Shown: positions 41,421 to 50,495, counted from the first letter of the stretch. The stretch: 64,000 nucleotides of DNA from CALMEC01 sp963765105 (GCA_963765105.1 CAVXUW010000004.1:1302001-1366000); one strand, 5' to 3'. Numbers and translations: made by a program. The notes: generated by a model from the sequence alone, not told the origin.

Positions 41421-43796
41421 CTAAGGGCAGAGGTTGCCGGTGATCGCGCCGCCACCGGGCACGTCCGGGAGGGTGACTTTGCGGTCGGCGTTCACCACGC
41501 GCTGGGAGCCGTCGGCCAGCACCAGGCGGGTGAGGGCGCGGTCGGAGACGTCGAGGGCTTGGCTGCGCACCGGCCAGGCCGCGTTGAGTGAGCGGAGCCT
41601 GACGAAGCGTCCACCGGCGCACACCATTGACGGGGCGGTCTCGAGGGCTGAGCGCTGGCGGTCCTGCCAGAAATCGCCGAACTGTTGCAGCGTGCCGCGC
41701 CAGGCGTTGGTGGGAAGTCCGGTGAGGAGCTTCGTCCAGGCCTGCTGCTTCCACTCCCACCCGTTCGGGTGAACGAGAATCACGCTGGGAGCGCCGTTGT
41801 CGGCGTTTTTGGCCATGATGTCGAGCGACTCGCCGATGCGCTGGTCGAAGCGTGCGCCGCGCTCGTCTTCCACCACGATGGGGAAGGTCGTCACGTCGGC
41901 GTAGCCTTTGCCGTCAAGGCGCGGGATGGAGAACGGGAATGCCCCGCCGACCCATCCTTGCGTGGTGGATGAGTCGTCACGAATGCCCGTGGCCTCCTCG
42001 GCGATCGCCAGCTGGCGACTGGCGAGCAGGTACCCGGCACGAAACGAGGTCATGCGGCCGTTGAGGCGCGGCTCGAGCAGTTGGCGGGAGACACGGATCT
42101 CACCGAGCATCGTCGCGCCGGTCGTGACCGTCTTTGACTCGACACGTGGGAGGTACGTGCCAAAGGTCTCCGTGCCGGTGCCGAGCGGCAGCTTGTGGAA
42201 GATGGGGGAGTGCGACACGCTGTGGCTGGCGATCTCTGCCCCCATGCCACGAATCTTCTGCATCGATGCGTCGAAGGTGCCGCTGTCAGAGAAGAACGCA
42301 GTGTCGAGGTAGTCCTCAACGATTTTTGTGTTGACGAAGACGGTCGGCGTGGCCCCGGCGGCCTTTGCCCGCTCCACGTACTCCACGGCCGGCTGGGTGC
42401 CGACGGCGAAGTTCAGCGACAAGGTTGGGATGACGGCCGACTTCGCCCCACCCGGAGCGGTCGACATCGTCACGCCGCCGCCGATGTGCGTGCGGTAAAC
42501 GCCGCGCAGCCAGAGAAGCCAGCCATCGGTGGTGGTGTCGAAGTTGTTCTCGTACTTGGCGTTGCGCGGCCAGCGCGCGCCCTCGTGATGGCGGGTGATG
42601 AACTCCACCAGGCGACCGCCCACGACGTAGGCCGCGCCCTTTCCGCGGGTGTTGCGCGTGACAGCGGCGGCACCGTCGTTGAACGTGGCGAGAATTTGGG
42701 CCTCGCACCTGCTCGGTGAGTAACCGAACGTGGGGATGACCGAACCGTTGACATCATCGAGCGAGACCTGGCGCTCCGATGGTTGGTCCAACTCGGCGGT
42801 GGTCGGGTCGGTCGTCCAGTCCATTCGGGTGCGCGCGGTTGAGAGAGCACCATCGTCGCCAACACCGAACAGTTTCGTCAGGGCCGGGTCGCTCACCGAC
42901 TCGCCGATGAGTACGCCGCCATCGTTGACGTGGCGCTCAAGCAGGGCGGCATCCGCGGCGCTGACAGCGCCCGGTGCCAACGTGCCGGCCACGACGATCA
43001 TCTTGTAGCGCACCGCGTCGGCGATGCTGGAGCTGAGTACGGCGGGAACGCCGATGGTGCGCAGGCTGGTGTACTCCGGTCCGGCTGCGGTGTCGTCAAG
43101 AGCGACGACCGCCACCTGGTCAGGGAAGAAGGTGGGCTCGGTGGGGGCGACGGCACACCGTTTGGAGCCGCTACTGGCCGTGGCTGTGCGGCCGTCGAGC
43201 GCCCACACCAGGTTCGACCCGTTGAAGGTCACCTGGAAGGCGTCCACAAGGCGGCCGGAGTTGAACAGCGTCGGCTGGCCGACATCGCCGCCCGGGACGA
43301 ACTTGTTCGAGCCACCGAGGGCAATCGGCACGCGCGAGTCGTTCTTGTTGGAGTAGCCGAAGTGTGCTCGGTAGAGGCCGGGCGAGCCGACAACCTCGCT
43401 CACGCACTCGAGGACGGGGCTCACCGGCTGGCGTGTCGTGGGGGCGGTGTTCGACCCGCTGGTGACCGGCGTCGCCACGGCGGGTGTGGCGACCGTGCTG
43501 TGCACGATCCGCGGGTCGTCGTCGGCCACGCGAGCGAAGGCAGGAAGCGGATGAACCACGCTCCGGCGGAGCTTTTTGGGTGCGCGACGCAGGCAGGCGG
43601 CCTTCACCGCCTTCTTCGTGACGGTGGAGACCTTCTTCGAGGTGGCCGCACAGCTGGGCCCAACGCGCGTCTTTGCCGACGTCGCCGCGTCGGCCGATCC
43701 CGCGGACACCAGCATTCCGAGCGCCACCGTGACAGCGGCCACGAGACCCGTGGCGCTGCGAACATCGTGTTTTTGCCTGCGCGTTCCTTCGCTCAT
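41421..43796 (-). CDS. Large secreted protein with polysaccharide-deacetylase-like domain
   Basis: 791 residues. A Sec-type signal (ATGLVAAVTVALGMLVSAGSADA, ~16-38) is followed by a basic region. The middle part (~200-420) reads like a glutamine-amidotransferase-like or ThuA-like sheet domain (VAVVALDDTAAGPEY, IVVAGTLAPGAV, LLERHVNDGGVLIGESV). Residues ~460-700 resemble a NodB-type deacetylase: IPTLSLNFAVG, TPTVFVNTKIVEDYL, and the metal-binding GAEIASHSVSHSP (H-x3-H). The catalytic Asp pair expected in the first motif is replaced by Asn-Phe, so activity is doubtful. VILVHPNGWEW near the C-terminus matches the last NodB motif. Probably acts on or binds an exopolysaccharide; inferred only. Confidence 0.65.
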   Translation of the reverse strand: MSEGTRRQKHDVRSATGLVAAVTVALGMLVSAGSADAATSAKTRVGPSCAATSKKVSTVTKKAVKAACLRRAPKKLRRSVVHPLPAFARVADDDPRIVHSTVATPAVATPVTSGSNTAPTTRQPVSPVLECVSEVVGSPGLYRAHFGYSNKNDSRVPIALGGSNKFVPGGDVGQPTLFNSGRLVDAFQVTFNGSNLVWALDGRTATASSGSKRCAVAPTEPTFFPDQVAVVALDDTAAGPEYTSLRTIGVPAVLSSSIADAVRYKMIVVAGTLAPGAVSAADAALLERHVNDGGVLIGESVSDPALTKLFGVGDDGALSTARTRMDWTTDPTTAELDQPSERQVSLDDVNGSVIPTFGYSPSRCEAQILATFNDGAAAVTRNTRGKGAAYVVGGRLVEFITRHHEGARWPRNAKYENNFDTTTDGWLLWLRGVYRTHIGGGVTMSTAPGGAKSAVIPTLSLNFAVGTQPAVEYVERAKAAGATPTVFVNTKIVEDYLDTAFFSDSGTFDASMQKIRGMGAEIASHSVSHSPIFHKLPLGTGTETFGTYLPRVESKTVTTGATMLGEIRVSRQLLEPRLNGRMTSFRAGYLLASRQLAIAEEATGIRDDSSTTQGWVGGAFPFSIPRLDGKGYADVTTFPIVVEDERGARFDQRIGESLDIMAKNADNGAPSVILVHPNGWEWKQQAWTKLLTGLPTNAWRGTLQQFGDFWQDRQRSALETAPSMVCAGGRFVRLRSLNAAWPVRSQALDVSDRALTRLVLADGSQRVVNADRKVTLPDVPGGGAITGNLCP

Positions 43797-43876
43797 TGAG
43801 TCAATGTCGGCATTTCCCCGGGAATTCTTGAGACGAATGGGGTGCCTGCCGGTGGGAGAATGACGTGTGTCCCGCG

Positions 43877-44671
43877 CTACGCCCGGACGAGCCCCGCGTA
43901 CTTCCAGGCGTATGTGGCGTCGGCTGTGCGGTAGGCACTATCGAGCACGCCACCGTCGGCAATCCAACGGTCGGCAATACTTCCCGTGACAGTCCTCAGT
44001 CCGTACGGCTCGTACTGGGCGTCATCCTTCATCAGGTCCAGCACGGTGAGCTCGCCGTCGTGGCGCGAGAGTCCGTAACTGCGAACGCCCGAGGCGATGA
44101 GCGCGGCAAACGCGTCGATTGTCGGGAACAGTTCCGACGCCATGGGTTCGTCGGTGGTGGCCTCGGCGGAGAACATCTCGCCGTCCTCGTCGCTCACCGC
44201 GATCGTCATCCCGTCATCGGCATGATCCCACTGCACCTCGACATGGGGGTGCGGTGCCGAAAAGCCGAGTGTGGTGAACCAGGAACCAAACACCGAACTG
44301 GAATAGCGCTCGGTCACGAACACGGCGGGACGTGGTGGGTCGACCGAGTGATCCATCACGGCATACCGGGGGGCGCAGCTGATCATGGTGAGGCCCATTG
44401 ATCGCGGAACGGGCGTGGGACTCACCTGGCGCAGATCGAGTACACAGAACGACGCGACGGCGCTTCCCTGGATGACCTGCGGGGTCAACCACGACACCGG
44501 CAGATAGGCGGACACCGCCTCTGGGGGCATTCGGTAGTTCACAATGAACCGCTCGTGCATGTGCGCACGAACGGTGGGAAGCATGCTCCCGGTGGGGTGC
44601 GCGTCAGGGTGCTTGGACATGCAGTCGGTCCTCGACGATCGTTCGATACGCGGAAACCCTGGCGGGACCAT
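43877..44671 (-). CDS. DUF2071 / acetoacetate-decarboxylase-fold-like protein
   Basis: 264 residues, with a likelier start at ATG 44620 (MSKHPDAHPTG). The core MHERFIVNYRMPPEAVSAYLPVSW, SFCVLDLRQVSPTPVPRSMG and HVEVQWDHADDGM resembles the DUF2071/YqjF group, which shares the acetoacetate decarboxylase fold. I see no clear equivalent of the catalytic lysine of acetoacetate decarboxylase, so I leave the reaction open. It appears monocistronic and cytoplasmic. Confidence 0.6.
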   Translation of the reverse strand: MVPPGFPRIERSSRTDCMSKHPDAHPTGSMLPTVRAHMHERFIVNYRMPPEAVSAYLPVSWLTPQVIQGSAVASFCVLDLRQVSPTPVPRSMGLTMISCAPRYAVMDHSVDPPRPAVFVTERYSSSVFGSWFTTLGFSAPHPHVEVQWDHADDGMTIAVSDEDGEMFSAEATTDEPMASELFPTIDAFAALIASGVRSYGLSRHDGELTVLDLMKDDAQYEPYGLRTVTGSIADRWIADGGVLDSAYRTADATYAWKYAGLVRA

Positions 44672-44780
44672 TGCCGACGATGGTGTCGCTCGCCGGTCCG
44701 TATGCGGAAATCAGATACCTGGGCACTTCAGCCCCAACGTCCTTCGGCGAACCACTCCTTCACTCAACACACTCTGCCGG

Positions 44781-45431
44781 TCAGTTGCTCACCGCGCCCA
44801 GGCCCGCGAGAGCGTCCGGTAGGACGTCGATCAAGACCGTGGACGCGGCCTCCTTGTCAACGCGTGACGATTCACCGTCGACGTAGACAATCAAGCCGTC
44901 GAACGACCAATACGCAAGGCAGGCGGTGGCGCCGATTACGTCGCCGCATCCGCGGCCGGATGTCGCTCCGGGTTCTGCGGGGAGCGGTTCGATGGGGTCA
45001 AAAACCTTCTTGAGGAAGGCGAGCTCGTCATCGATGTCAGCACCGAAGTCGGTGGCGCGAATTCGCGCGACGGTGGCGCCCGCGGCGTCGCGCACGCTGC
45101 ACGAGACGCTTGCGCGGCCGAGGACCTCGTTCGCTGCGTTTGGACGGTCAACCGGGGCGTCGACAACCTCCGCAGTAACACCGCCTGCGTTCAATGCCGC
45201 TTCGAATCGTTGACGTGAAATCATCGGGCATGGGAGAGCGCCTCCTCGTGGAGACGCAGCTGCGAAGCGTCGAATGCCTTGGCGGGCGGCGCTGGCCGCG
45301 CTGACCGTCGCCTCTCCGGTCGGTTCGTTTCCGCCTGTTCCAGATTCTTTCCCACCTCCGCAACCGACCAGCCCTCCGGTGACCGCGACGCACGCCAGAG
45401 CAGCTCGTACCATCCCATTGATGCACACCAC
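44781..45431 (-). CDS. Small secreted lipoprotein, unknown function
   Basis: 216 residues; starting at Met7 (45413) would give a cleaner lipoprotein signal, MVRAALACVAVTGGLVGC, with the lipobox LVGC. After a Gly/Ser/Thr linker comes a domain of about 140 residues with two pairs of cysteines (ALPCPMISRQRFEAALNAGG, ASVSCSV, GRGCGDVIGATACLAYWSFDGL), a pattern like DUF3558-type lipoproteins of actinobacteria. A perfect palindrome (45481-45495) lies in its promoter region. Confidence 0.65.
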   Translation of the reverse strand: MVCINGMVRAALACVAVTGGLVGCGGGKESGTGGNEPTGEATVSAASAARQGIRRFAAASPRGGALPCPMISRQRFEAALNAGGVTAEVVDAPVDRPNAANEVLGRASVSCSVRDAAGATVARIRATDFGADIDDELAFLKKVFDPIEPLPAEPGATSGRGCGDVIGATACLAYWSFDGLIVYVDGESSRVDKEAASTVLIDVLPDALAGLGAVSN

Positions 45432-45480
45432 GCTTCACCCCTCGTTTTGCGATAACGCTAACGAAGCCGGGGTGAGGTGT

Positions 45481-45495
45481 CACTTCCCGGAAGTG
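45481..45495. promoter_or_regulatory. 15-bp palindrome upstream of the lipoprotein gene
   Basis: CACTTCC-C-GGAAGTG, perfect apart from the central base. It lies ~50-80 bp upstream of the lipoprotein start. With one flanking base it contains TCACTTCCCGG, identical to a half-site of the palindrome at 15825-15852. Confidence 0.5.
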
Positions 45496-45572
45496 CAGCA
45501 AAAGAGTCATTTCATGTTCGGTTTTCACAGCGACGCTTCTGGGTTGGGCCGGCGGCGGCCGGCGCCGGGGTC

Positions 45573-46142
45573 TCAGTGTGTGTCGCTTGCGAATTCTCCC
45601 GCTCGGCCAGCGAGCCAATCCTCGACGCTCTTGCGATATGCGGGTACCAGGTGGGCCTCCTTGCGAAACGTGAGGAGCAGACGCGCCGCGTCCTCGGGGG
45701 AGTGTCCGCGCAGCCTCAGTGTGGCGTAGGCCACCAGTACCGAGCGGCGGCGTCCGCGTTGGCAGTGGATGAGCACTTTTGCGTCCGGGTCGTCCAGAGC
45801 CTCGGCGGCGAACTCGGCGGCGGCGGCCCAGGCATCGGGGCTTTGGGGGCGGCCGTGATCCCACATCGGGGCGTGAGCCACGTTGCCCGGTCCGAACATG
45901 GCCCGCTCCATGTCGCGGTCGCCGGAGAACGCCACCTGAGCCCCCGCGCGGCAGTTCACGACGTGGGTCACACCCTCCTGGTTGGCCAGTGCCGGAAGGC
46001 TCTCGGGGGTGGGGATGGCGCCCACGGCGATGCGCTCATCACCGATCCACGTGAATGGTGAGACGCGCGTGCCCGGGCCGTACACGCGATCGGCCAGGCG
46101 AAAGCGTGCGGCGCGCCAGCCGCGGGGAAGCTGTTTGCTCAC
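45573..46142 (-). CDS. Dual-specificity protein phosphatase-like protein
   Basis: 189 residues from a GTG whose GTGA overlaps the fabF stop. The cysteine phosphatase loop is VLIHCQRGRRRSVLVAYA (Cys127, Arg133; C-x5-R), with Asp95 in MWDHGRP as candidate general acid, ahead of a helical C-terminus (GHSPEDAARLLLTFRKEAHLVPAY) typical of small DSPs. The N-terminal WIGDERIAVGAIP is also family-like. Expected activity: dephosphorylation of Ser/Thr/Tyr in proteins, or of a phospho-metabolite. Being last in the fab operon and coupled to fabF suggests a link to fatty-acid synthase regulation (inference). Confidence 0.8.
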   Translation of the reverse strand: MSKQLPRGWRAARFRLADRVYGPGTRVSPFTWIGDERIAVGAIPTPESLPALANQEGVTHVVNCRAGAQVAFSGDRDMERAMFGPGNVAHAPMWDHGRPQSPDAWAAAAEFAAEALDDPDAKVLIHCQRGRRRSVLVAYATLRLRGHSPEDAARLLLTFRKEAHLVPAYRKSVEDWLAGRAGEFASDTH

Positions 46143-47395
46143 CCGGTGTAGCGGGCCAGGGCGATCGTTGCGTTGTGCCCGCCGAAGCCGAAGCCGTTCG
46201 ACAGGGCAACGTCGACCTGCGCGTCACGCGGGGTGTTGGCCACGTGGTCGACACCGACGCAGGTGGGGTCGAGGTCGGCCAGGTTGATCGTCGCCGGAAG
46301 GATGCCGTTTTTGATCGCCATCGCCGACAGCGCTGCCTCCACGCCACCGGTGGCCCCGAGGCAGTGACCGTGCATCGACTTGGTTGAGCTCACCGCCACA
46401 CCCGCCGCCACGTCGGCTCCGAGCGCCCGCTGAATGACGCGGATCTCCGACGGATCGCCAACCGGGGTCGAGGTGCCATGCACGTTCACGTAGTCGATTT
46501 GTTCGGCGCTGACGCCGGCGTCTTTCATGGCCATGAGCATCGCTCGGGCTGGGGCCTCGCCGGTGGGGTCGGGTTCGGTGATGTGGTGTGCGTCGCCGCT
46601 CATGCCGTACCCCACGGCCTCACACCAGACGTCGGCGCCACGCGCCAGCGCATGCTCGAGTTCCTCCAGGATGAGCACCGCGCCGGCCTCACCCATCACG
46701 AAGCCGTCACGTCCCGTGTCGAACGGACGGCTGGCCGTGGTGGGGTCGTCGTTGCGTGTCGACAGAGCCTTCATCGAGTTGAACGATGCAATACCGATGC
46801 GGGTGACCGCGGCCTCGGCTCCGCCCGCGAACATGATGTCGGCCTGGCCGCGGCGGATGACCTCCATGGCATCACCAATGGCGTTGTTGCCCGACGCACA
46901 GGCGGTGACCGGGCAGGACAGCGGCCCGCGAAGACCCAGGTTCATGGAGATCTGTGCCGCCGCCATGTTGGCGATCATCATGGGGATGAAAAGGGGTGAG
47001 ACCCGCTGCGGGCCGCGTTCCAAGAGGACGGCGATCTGGTCCTCGAACGTCTTCAGTCCGCCGACACCGCTGGCCACAATGCAGCCGATGCGGTCGTTGG
47101 CCTCGTCGATGGTGATGCCAGAGTCCTCCACCGCGATCTTCGCCGCGCCAACCGCCAGCTGGGCGAAGCGGTCCATCCGCCGGGCGGCCTTGTGATCCAT
47201 GTAGGCGGCGGGGTCAAAGTCACTGGCCTCACACGCGAACGTCGTGTCGTAGTCCGTGGTGTCGAACAGCGTGATCGGCCCGGCGCCGGAGCGGCCGGCA
47301 AGGACCGACTCCCACACGGCCTCACGCCCCGTGCCGAGCGATGTAATGAGTCCCATGCCGGTGATGACCACTCGGCGTTTTCCGTTTCTCGACAC
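46139..47395 (-). CDS. fabF: 3-oxoacyl-[acyl-carrier-protein] synthase II
   Basis: 418 residues from GTG 47395 (GAGGAGAT about 6 nt upstream); the open frame extends further but lies in the fabG end. RRVVITGMGLITSLG opens the thiolase fold. The nucleophile is about Cys166 in VTACASGNNAIG; the two catalytic His are in NVHGTSTPVGD and HGHCLGATG. FabF elongates acyl-ACP with malonyl-ACP, releasing CO2. It follows fabG by 10 bp with no acpP between them. Confidence 0.95.
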   Translation of the reverse strand: MSRNGKRRVVITGMGLITSLGTGREAVWESVLAGRSGAGPITLFDTTDYDTTFACEASDFDPAAYMDHKAARRMDRFAQLAVGAAKIAVEDSGITIDEANDRIGCIVASGVGGLKTFEDQIAVLLERGPQRVSPLFIPMMIANMAAAQISMNLGLRGPLSCPVTACASGNNAIGDAMEVIRRGQADIMFAGGAEAAVTRIGIASFNSMKALSTRNDDPTTASRPFDTGRDGFVMGEAGAVLILEELEHALARGADVWCEAVGYGMSGDAHHITEPDPTGEAPARAMLMAMKDAGVSAEQIDYVNVHGTSTPVGDPSEIRVIQRALGADVAAGVAVSSTKSMHGHCLGATGGVEAALSAMAIKNGILPATINLADLDPTCVGVDHVANTPRDAQVDVALSNGFGFGGHNATIALARYTG

Positions 47396-47405
47396 CCGAT
47401 CTCCT

Positions 47406-48134
47406 CTACATCGCCATCCCGCCGTCAACCGGCAGGACGGCTCCAGTGACATAACTTGCCGCGGGCGAGCACAGGAACGCGACCACTCCGGCGACGTCCT
47501 CGGGACTGCCCAAACGCGCCAACGGGGTGACCTGCACGAGCTTCGCGCGAACGTCGTCCGACAGGTCCGCGGTCATGTCGGTGGCGATGTAGCCGGGGGC
47601 AACGGCGTTGACCCGCACGCCGCGGGGTCCCGCCTCCTTCGCCAATGACTTGACCAGACCGATCATCCCCGCCTTTGCGGCGGCGTAATTCGCCTGCCCG
47701 GCGTTACCACCGAGGCCGATGACCGACGACACGGCCACGATTGATCCGGCGCGACGCTTCAACATGCCACGCAGCGCGGCTCGCGCGGTGAAGAATGCGC
47801 CGTCGAGGTTGGTGCGCAACACGGCGCCCCAGTCGTCGGCGCTCATCCGCAGGGCCAGGCCATCGCGGGTGATGCCCGCATTCAGCACGACGGCCTCCAG
47901 GTCGCCCATCGCTTCGGCCGCGGCCACGAACGCGGCAGCCGACTCCTCGTTGGCCACGTCGACTTGATGGGCGGCGCCAGCGTGTCCCGTAGCCGTGACG
48001 GCGGCAACGGTTTCGGCCGCTCCGTCCGCATCGCGGAGATACCCGACGGCCACGTCGTAGCCCGCATGAGCCAACGCCACCGCACAGGCAGCGCCAATGC
48101 CGCGGCTGGCCCCCGTCACCAGTGCCACCGGCAT
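47406..48134 (-). CDS. fabG: 3-oxoacyl-[acyl-carrier-protein] reductase
   Basis: 242 residues, classical short-chain dehydrogenase. It has cofactor loop VTGASRGIGAA (residues 6-16), LNAGITRDGLALRM, the catalytic Ser in AVSSVIGLGGNAGQ, Tyr/Lys in ANYAAAKAGM (about residue 149), and NAVAPGYIATDM. The NADPH-dependent reduction of 3-oxoacyl-ACP is the second step of each cycle. Its ATG overlaps the fabD stop. Confidence 0.94.
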   Translation of the reverse strand: MPVALVTGASRGIGAACAVALAHAGYDVAVGYLRDADGAAETVAAVTATGHAGAAHQVDVANEESAAAFVAAAEAMGDLEAVVLNAGITRDGLALRMSADDWGAVLRTNLDGAFFTARAALRGMLKRRAGSIVAVSSVIGLGGNAGQANYAAAKAGMIGLVKSLAKEAGPRGVRVNAVAPGYIATDMTADLSDDVRAKLVQVTPLARLGSPEDVAGVVAFLCSPAASYVTGAVLPVDGGMAM

Positions 48135-49042
48135 CAGGCGGCCTCGGCCACAGCTGCGAGGTCGTCCGGGCCGCTCACCTGCAGTGTTGCGGCGTCGCGC
48201 GTGACGCGCTTCACCAAGCCGGACAACACGCGCCCAGGACCCAACTCCACAAACTGCGTGACGCCCATGTCGAGCGCCTTTTGAACCGCGTGTGCGAACC
48301 GCACGGGGGAGGTGAGCTGTGCCAGAAGCACCTCACGCAACCGCTCGGCAGGTTCGACGTCCACCGTTGTGGTGGACAGGAAGGCGGGTTGTGGCTCGGT
48401 CGGGTCCCACGCCTCAAGGGCCGGTGCCAGCCGCTCGCTGGCCGGGGCCATCAGGGGAGAATGAAACGCGCCGCCCACGTGGAGCCGAACCGACTTGACG
48501 CCCTCCTCGGCGGTGATTGCGAGCAGACGCTCGATGCCCTCCACCGAACCAGAGGCCACGACTTGGCCGGGGCTGTTGTAGTTGGCGGGCCACACGTCGC
48601 CGGCCCGTTCACACAGGGCCTCGGCTTCGGCGTCGCCTTGGCCCAGGAGTGCGGCCATCGTTCCCGGACGCTCCAGCCCGGCGGCGTGCATCGCGGCGCC
48701 GCGTTCGGCAACGATGCGCAGTGCCTGTCTGTAGTCGATGGCTCCGGCGGCGACGAGTGCGCTGTACTCACCGAGTGAGTGACCCAGCACGACATCGCCA
48801 CGCAGGCCGTGTTCGGCGGCCACGCGCCACGCGGCGACGGACATCGCCAGGATGGCCGGCTGGCAGACGTCGGTGGGAACCAGCGCCTCGGCCGGGCCGT
48901 TGAAACAGATCGCGGCCAGGTCGTAGCCCAGTGCCTCGTTGGCCTCGTCAAAGGCGGCGCGGGCGGCGGGAAAGGCATCGGCGAGTGCCTGGCCCATGCC
49001 CACCTCCTGGGCTCCTTGCCCGGGGAACATCAGCGCGATCAC
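48134..49042 (-). CDS. fabD: Malonyl-CoA:ACP transacylase
   Basis: 302 residues from GTG 49042 (GTGA overlap with fabH). It opens IALMFPGQGAQEVGMG; the nucleophilic Ser89 is in VLGHSLGEYSAL; the malonate-binding Arg and catalytic His regions follow (ERGAAMHAAG, GGAFHSPLM). It loads malonyl groups onto acyl carrier protein. The acyl carrier protein itself is not encoded in the operon. Confidence 0.94.
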   Translation of the reverse strand: MIALMFPGQGAQEVGMGQALADAFPAARAAFDEANEALGYDLAAICFNGPAEALVPTDVCQPAILAMSVAAWRVAAEHGLRGDVVLGHSLGEYSALVAAGAIDYRQALRIVAERGAAMHAAGLERPGTMAALLGQGDAEAEALCERAGDVWPANYNSPGQVVASGSVEGIERLLAITAEEGVKSVRLHVGGAFHSPLMAPASERLAPALEAWDPTEPQPAFLSTTTVDVEPAERLREVLLAQLTSPVRFAHAVQKALDMGVTQFVELGPGRVLSGLVKRVTRDAATLQVSGPDDLAAVAEAA

Positions 49043-50067
49043 GCAGTGACCTCCAACGGTTCGTAGCGGACGACGGTGCTTCCCCAGGTGAGCCCACCAC
49101 CGAAGGCAATGAGCAGCAGCAGGTCACCGGCTTTCAGACGACCGGTATCGAGCGCCTCGGTGAGGGCCAGCGGCACCGATGCGGATGAGGTGTTGCCGAA
49201 ACGGTCGAGGTTGACGACGACCTTGGCCGGGTCCAGACCCAGCCGTTCGACGGCGTAGTCGATGATGCGTGTGTTGGCCTGGTGCGGCACGAACAGATCG
49301 ATCTCGTCGGCGTTCATCTCCAGCTTGTCCAACAGGCGTGTGGTGGAGTCGGTGATGACACGGCTGGCGAACTTGAAGACCTCGCGTCCGTTCATCTTGA
49401 GAAATCCGTCAGAGGGGTTGGTCATACGGCTTGAGGGCAGTGCGCTGCCGCCGCCGGGAACCAGCAGGTCTTTGCCTCCGCTGCCATCGGCGCCGAGCTC
49501 GAACCCGAGGAAGCCGGTGGTGGTCTCCTCATCGCCGGCGGTGATGAGGGCGCCGGCGGCACCGTCACCGAAGAGGATGCAGGTGGTGCGGTCGGTGTAG
49601 TCGCAGATCCGGCTGAGCGTTTCGGCGCCGATGACCAAGACATTGCGGGCCAGGCCGCTTTCCACGAGTCCACACGCTTGGGCCATGCCGTAGACGAACC
49701 CACTACAGGCCGCCAGCAGGTCGTACGCCGCGGCGTTTGTCGCGCCGAGGCGGTCCTGGACGAGGCAGGCGGTGGAGGGGAAAAGGTGCTCGGGTGTGGC
49801 ACTCGGCACGATGATCAGGTCGAGGTCTTTGGGGTCGAGGTCCGTGCGCCTGAGGATGTCGCGCGCAGCCAGCTCAGCCAGGTCGGCCGTGGTCTGGTCC
49901 GGGGCAGCGATGCGGCGCTCCCGAATACCGGTGCGGGAAACGATCCACTCGTCGCTGGTGTCGACCAACGCCTCGAAGTCGGCGTTGGTCATGATCTTCT
50001 CGGGTACATACGATCCAACCGCCGCCAGCCGTGCGCGTTGGCGCGTTCCGTTGCGAACCCCGATCAT
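49039..50067 (-). CDS. fabH: 3-oxoacyl-[acyl-carrier-protein] synthase III
   Basis: 342 residues. SDEWIVSRTGIRERR is the KAS III signature; the active-site Cys121 is in LLAACSGFVYG, His in FVPHQANTRI and Asn in FGNTSSASVPLAL. It starts chains by condensing acetyl-CoA or branched acyl-CoA with malonyl-ACP; actinobacteria often use branched starters, but specificity cannot be read here. Overlaps fabZ and fabD by 4 bp each. Confidence 0.95.
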   Translation of the reverse strand: MIGVRNGTRQRARLAAVGSYVPEKIMTNADFEALVDTSDEWIVSRTGIRERRIAAPDQTTADLAELAARDILRRTDLDPKDLDLIIVPSATPEHLFPSTACLVQDRLGATNAAAYDLLAACSGFVYGMAQACGLVESGLARNVLVIGAETLSRICDYTDRTTCILFGDGAAGALITAGDEETTTGFLGFELGADGSGGKDLLVPGGGSALPSSRMTNPSDGFLKMNGREVFKFASRVITDSTTRLLDKLEMNADEIDLFVPHQANTRIIDYAVERLGLDPAKVVVNLDRFGNTSSASVPLALTEALDTGRLKAGDLLLLIAFGGGLTWGSTVVRYEPLEVTA

Positions 50068-50495
50068 TGTTCCCCCTCGACGACGGCAAACCGCAATGTG
50101 GCTTGGCAGGCAACCTCACCGTTGACACGGGCAACGCCCACGCCCTCGCCAATCGGGCCACGCTGACGGGTGAGCGTCATCTCCAGCTCGATGGTCTCCC
50201 CGGGAAGGACTTGGCGTCGAAAGCGGGCCTTCTCGATCCCGGCAAAGAGTGCCAACTTGCCGCGATTGGCCGGCTCCGACAACACGGCCAGCGCCCCGGT
50301 TTGGGCGAGTGATTCGATGATGAGGACGCCCGGTGTCACTGGATGGCCGGGGAAGTGCCCGGCAAAAAACGGCGCGTCGGCGGGAACGGTCCATCGTGCC
50401 CGGGCGGATGAGCCGGGTTGCAGGTCCACCACCTCGTCGACGAGGAGAAACGGAGCGCGGTGGGGGAGGATGTCCGTGGGCGCCGGAACGCTCAA
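50064..50495 (-). CDS. fabZ: 3-hydroxyacyl-ACP dehydratase FabZ-like
   Basis: 143 residues, single hotdog domain. ILPHRAPFLLVDEV opens the fold; the catalytic His and Glu are in FFAGHFPGHPVTPGVLIIES. FabZ dehydrates 3-hydroxyacyl-ACP to trans-2-enoyl-ACP. It is the first gene of the minus-strand operon fabZ-H-D-G-F-phosphatase. The enoyl reductase (FabI/FabK/InhA) is not in the window. Confidence 0.93.
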   Translation of the reverse strand: MSVPAPTDILPHRAPFLLVDEVVDLQPGSSARARWTVPADAPFFAGHFPGHPVTPGVLIIESLAQTGALAVLSEPANRGKLALFAGIEKARFRRQVLPGETIELEMTLTRQRGPIGEGVGVARVNGEVACQATLRFAVVEGEQ

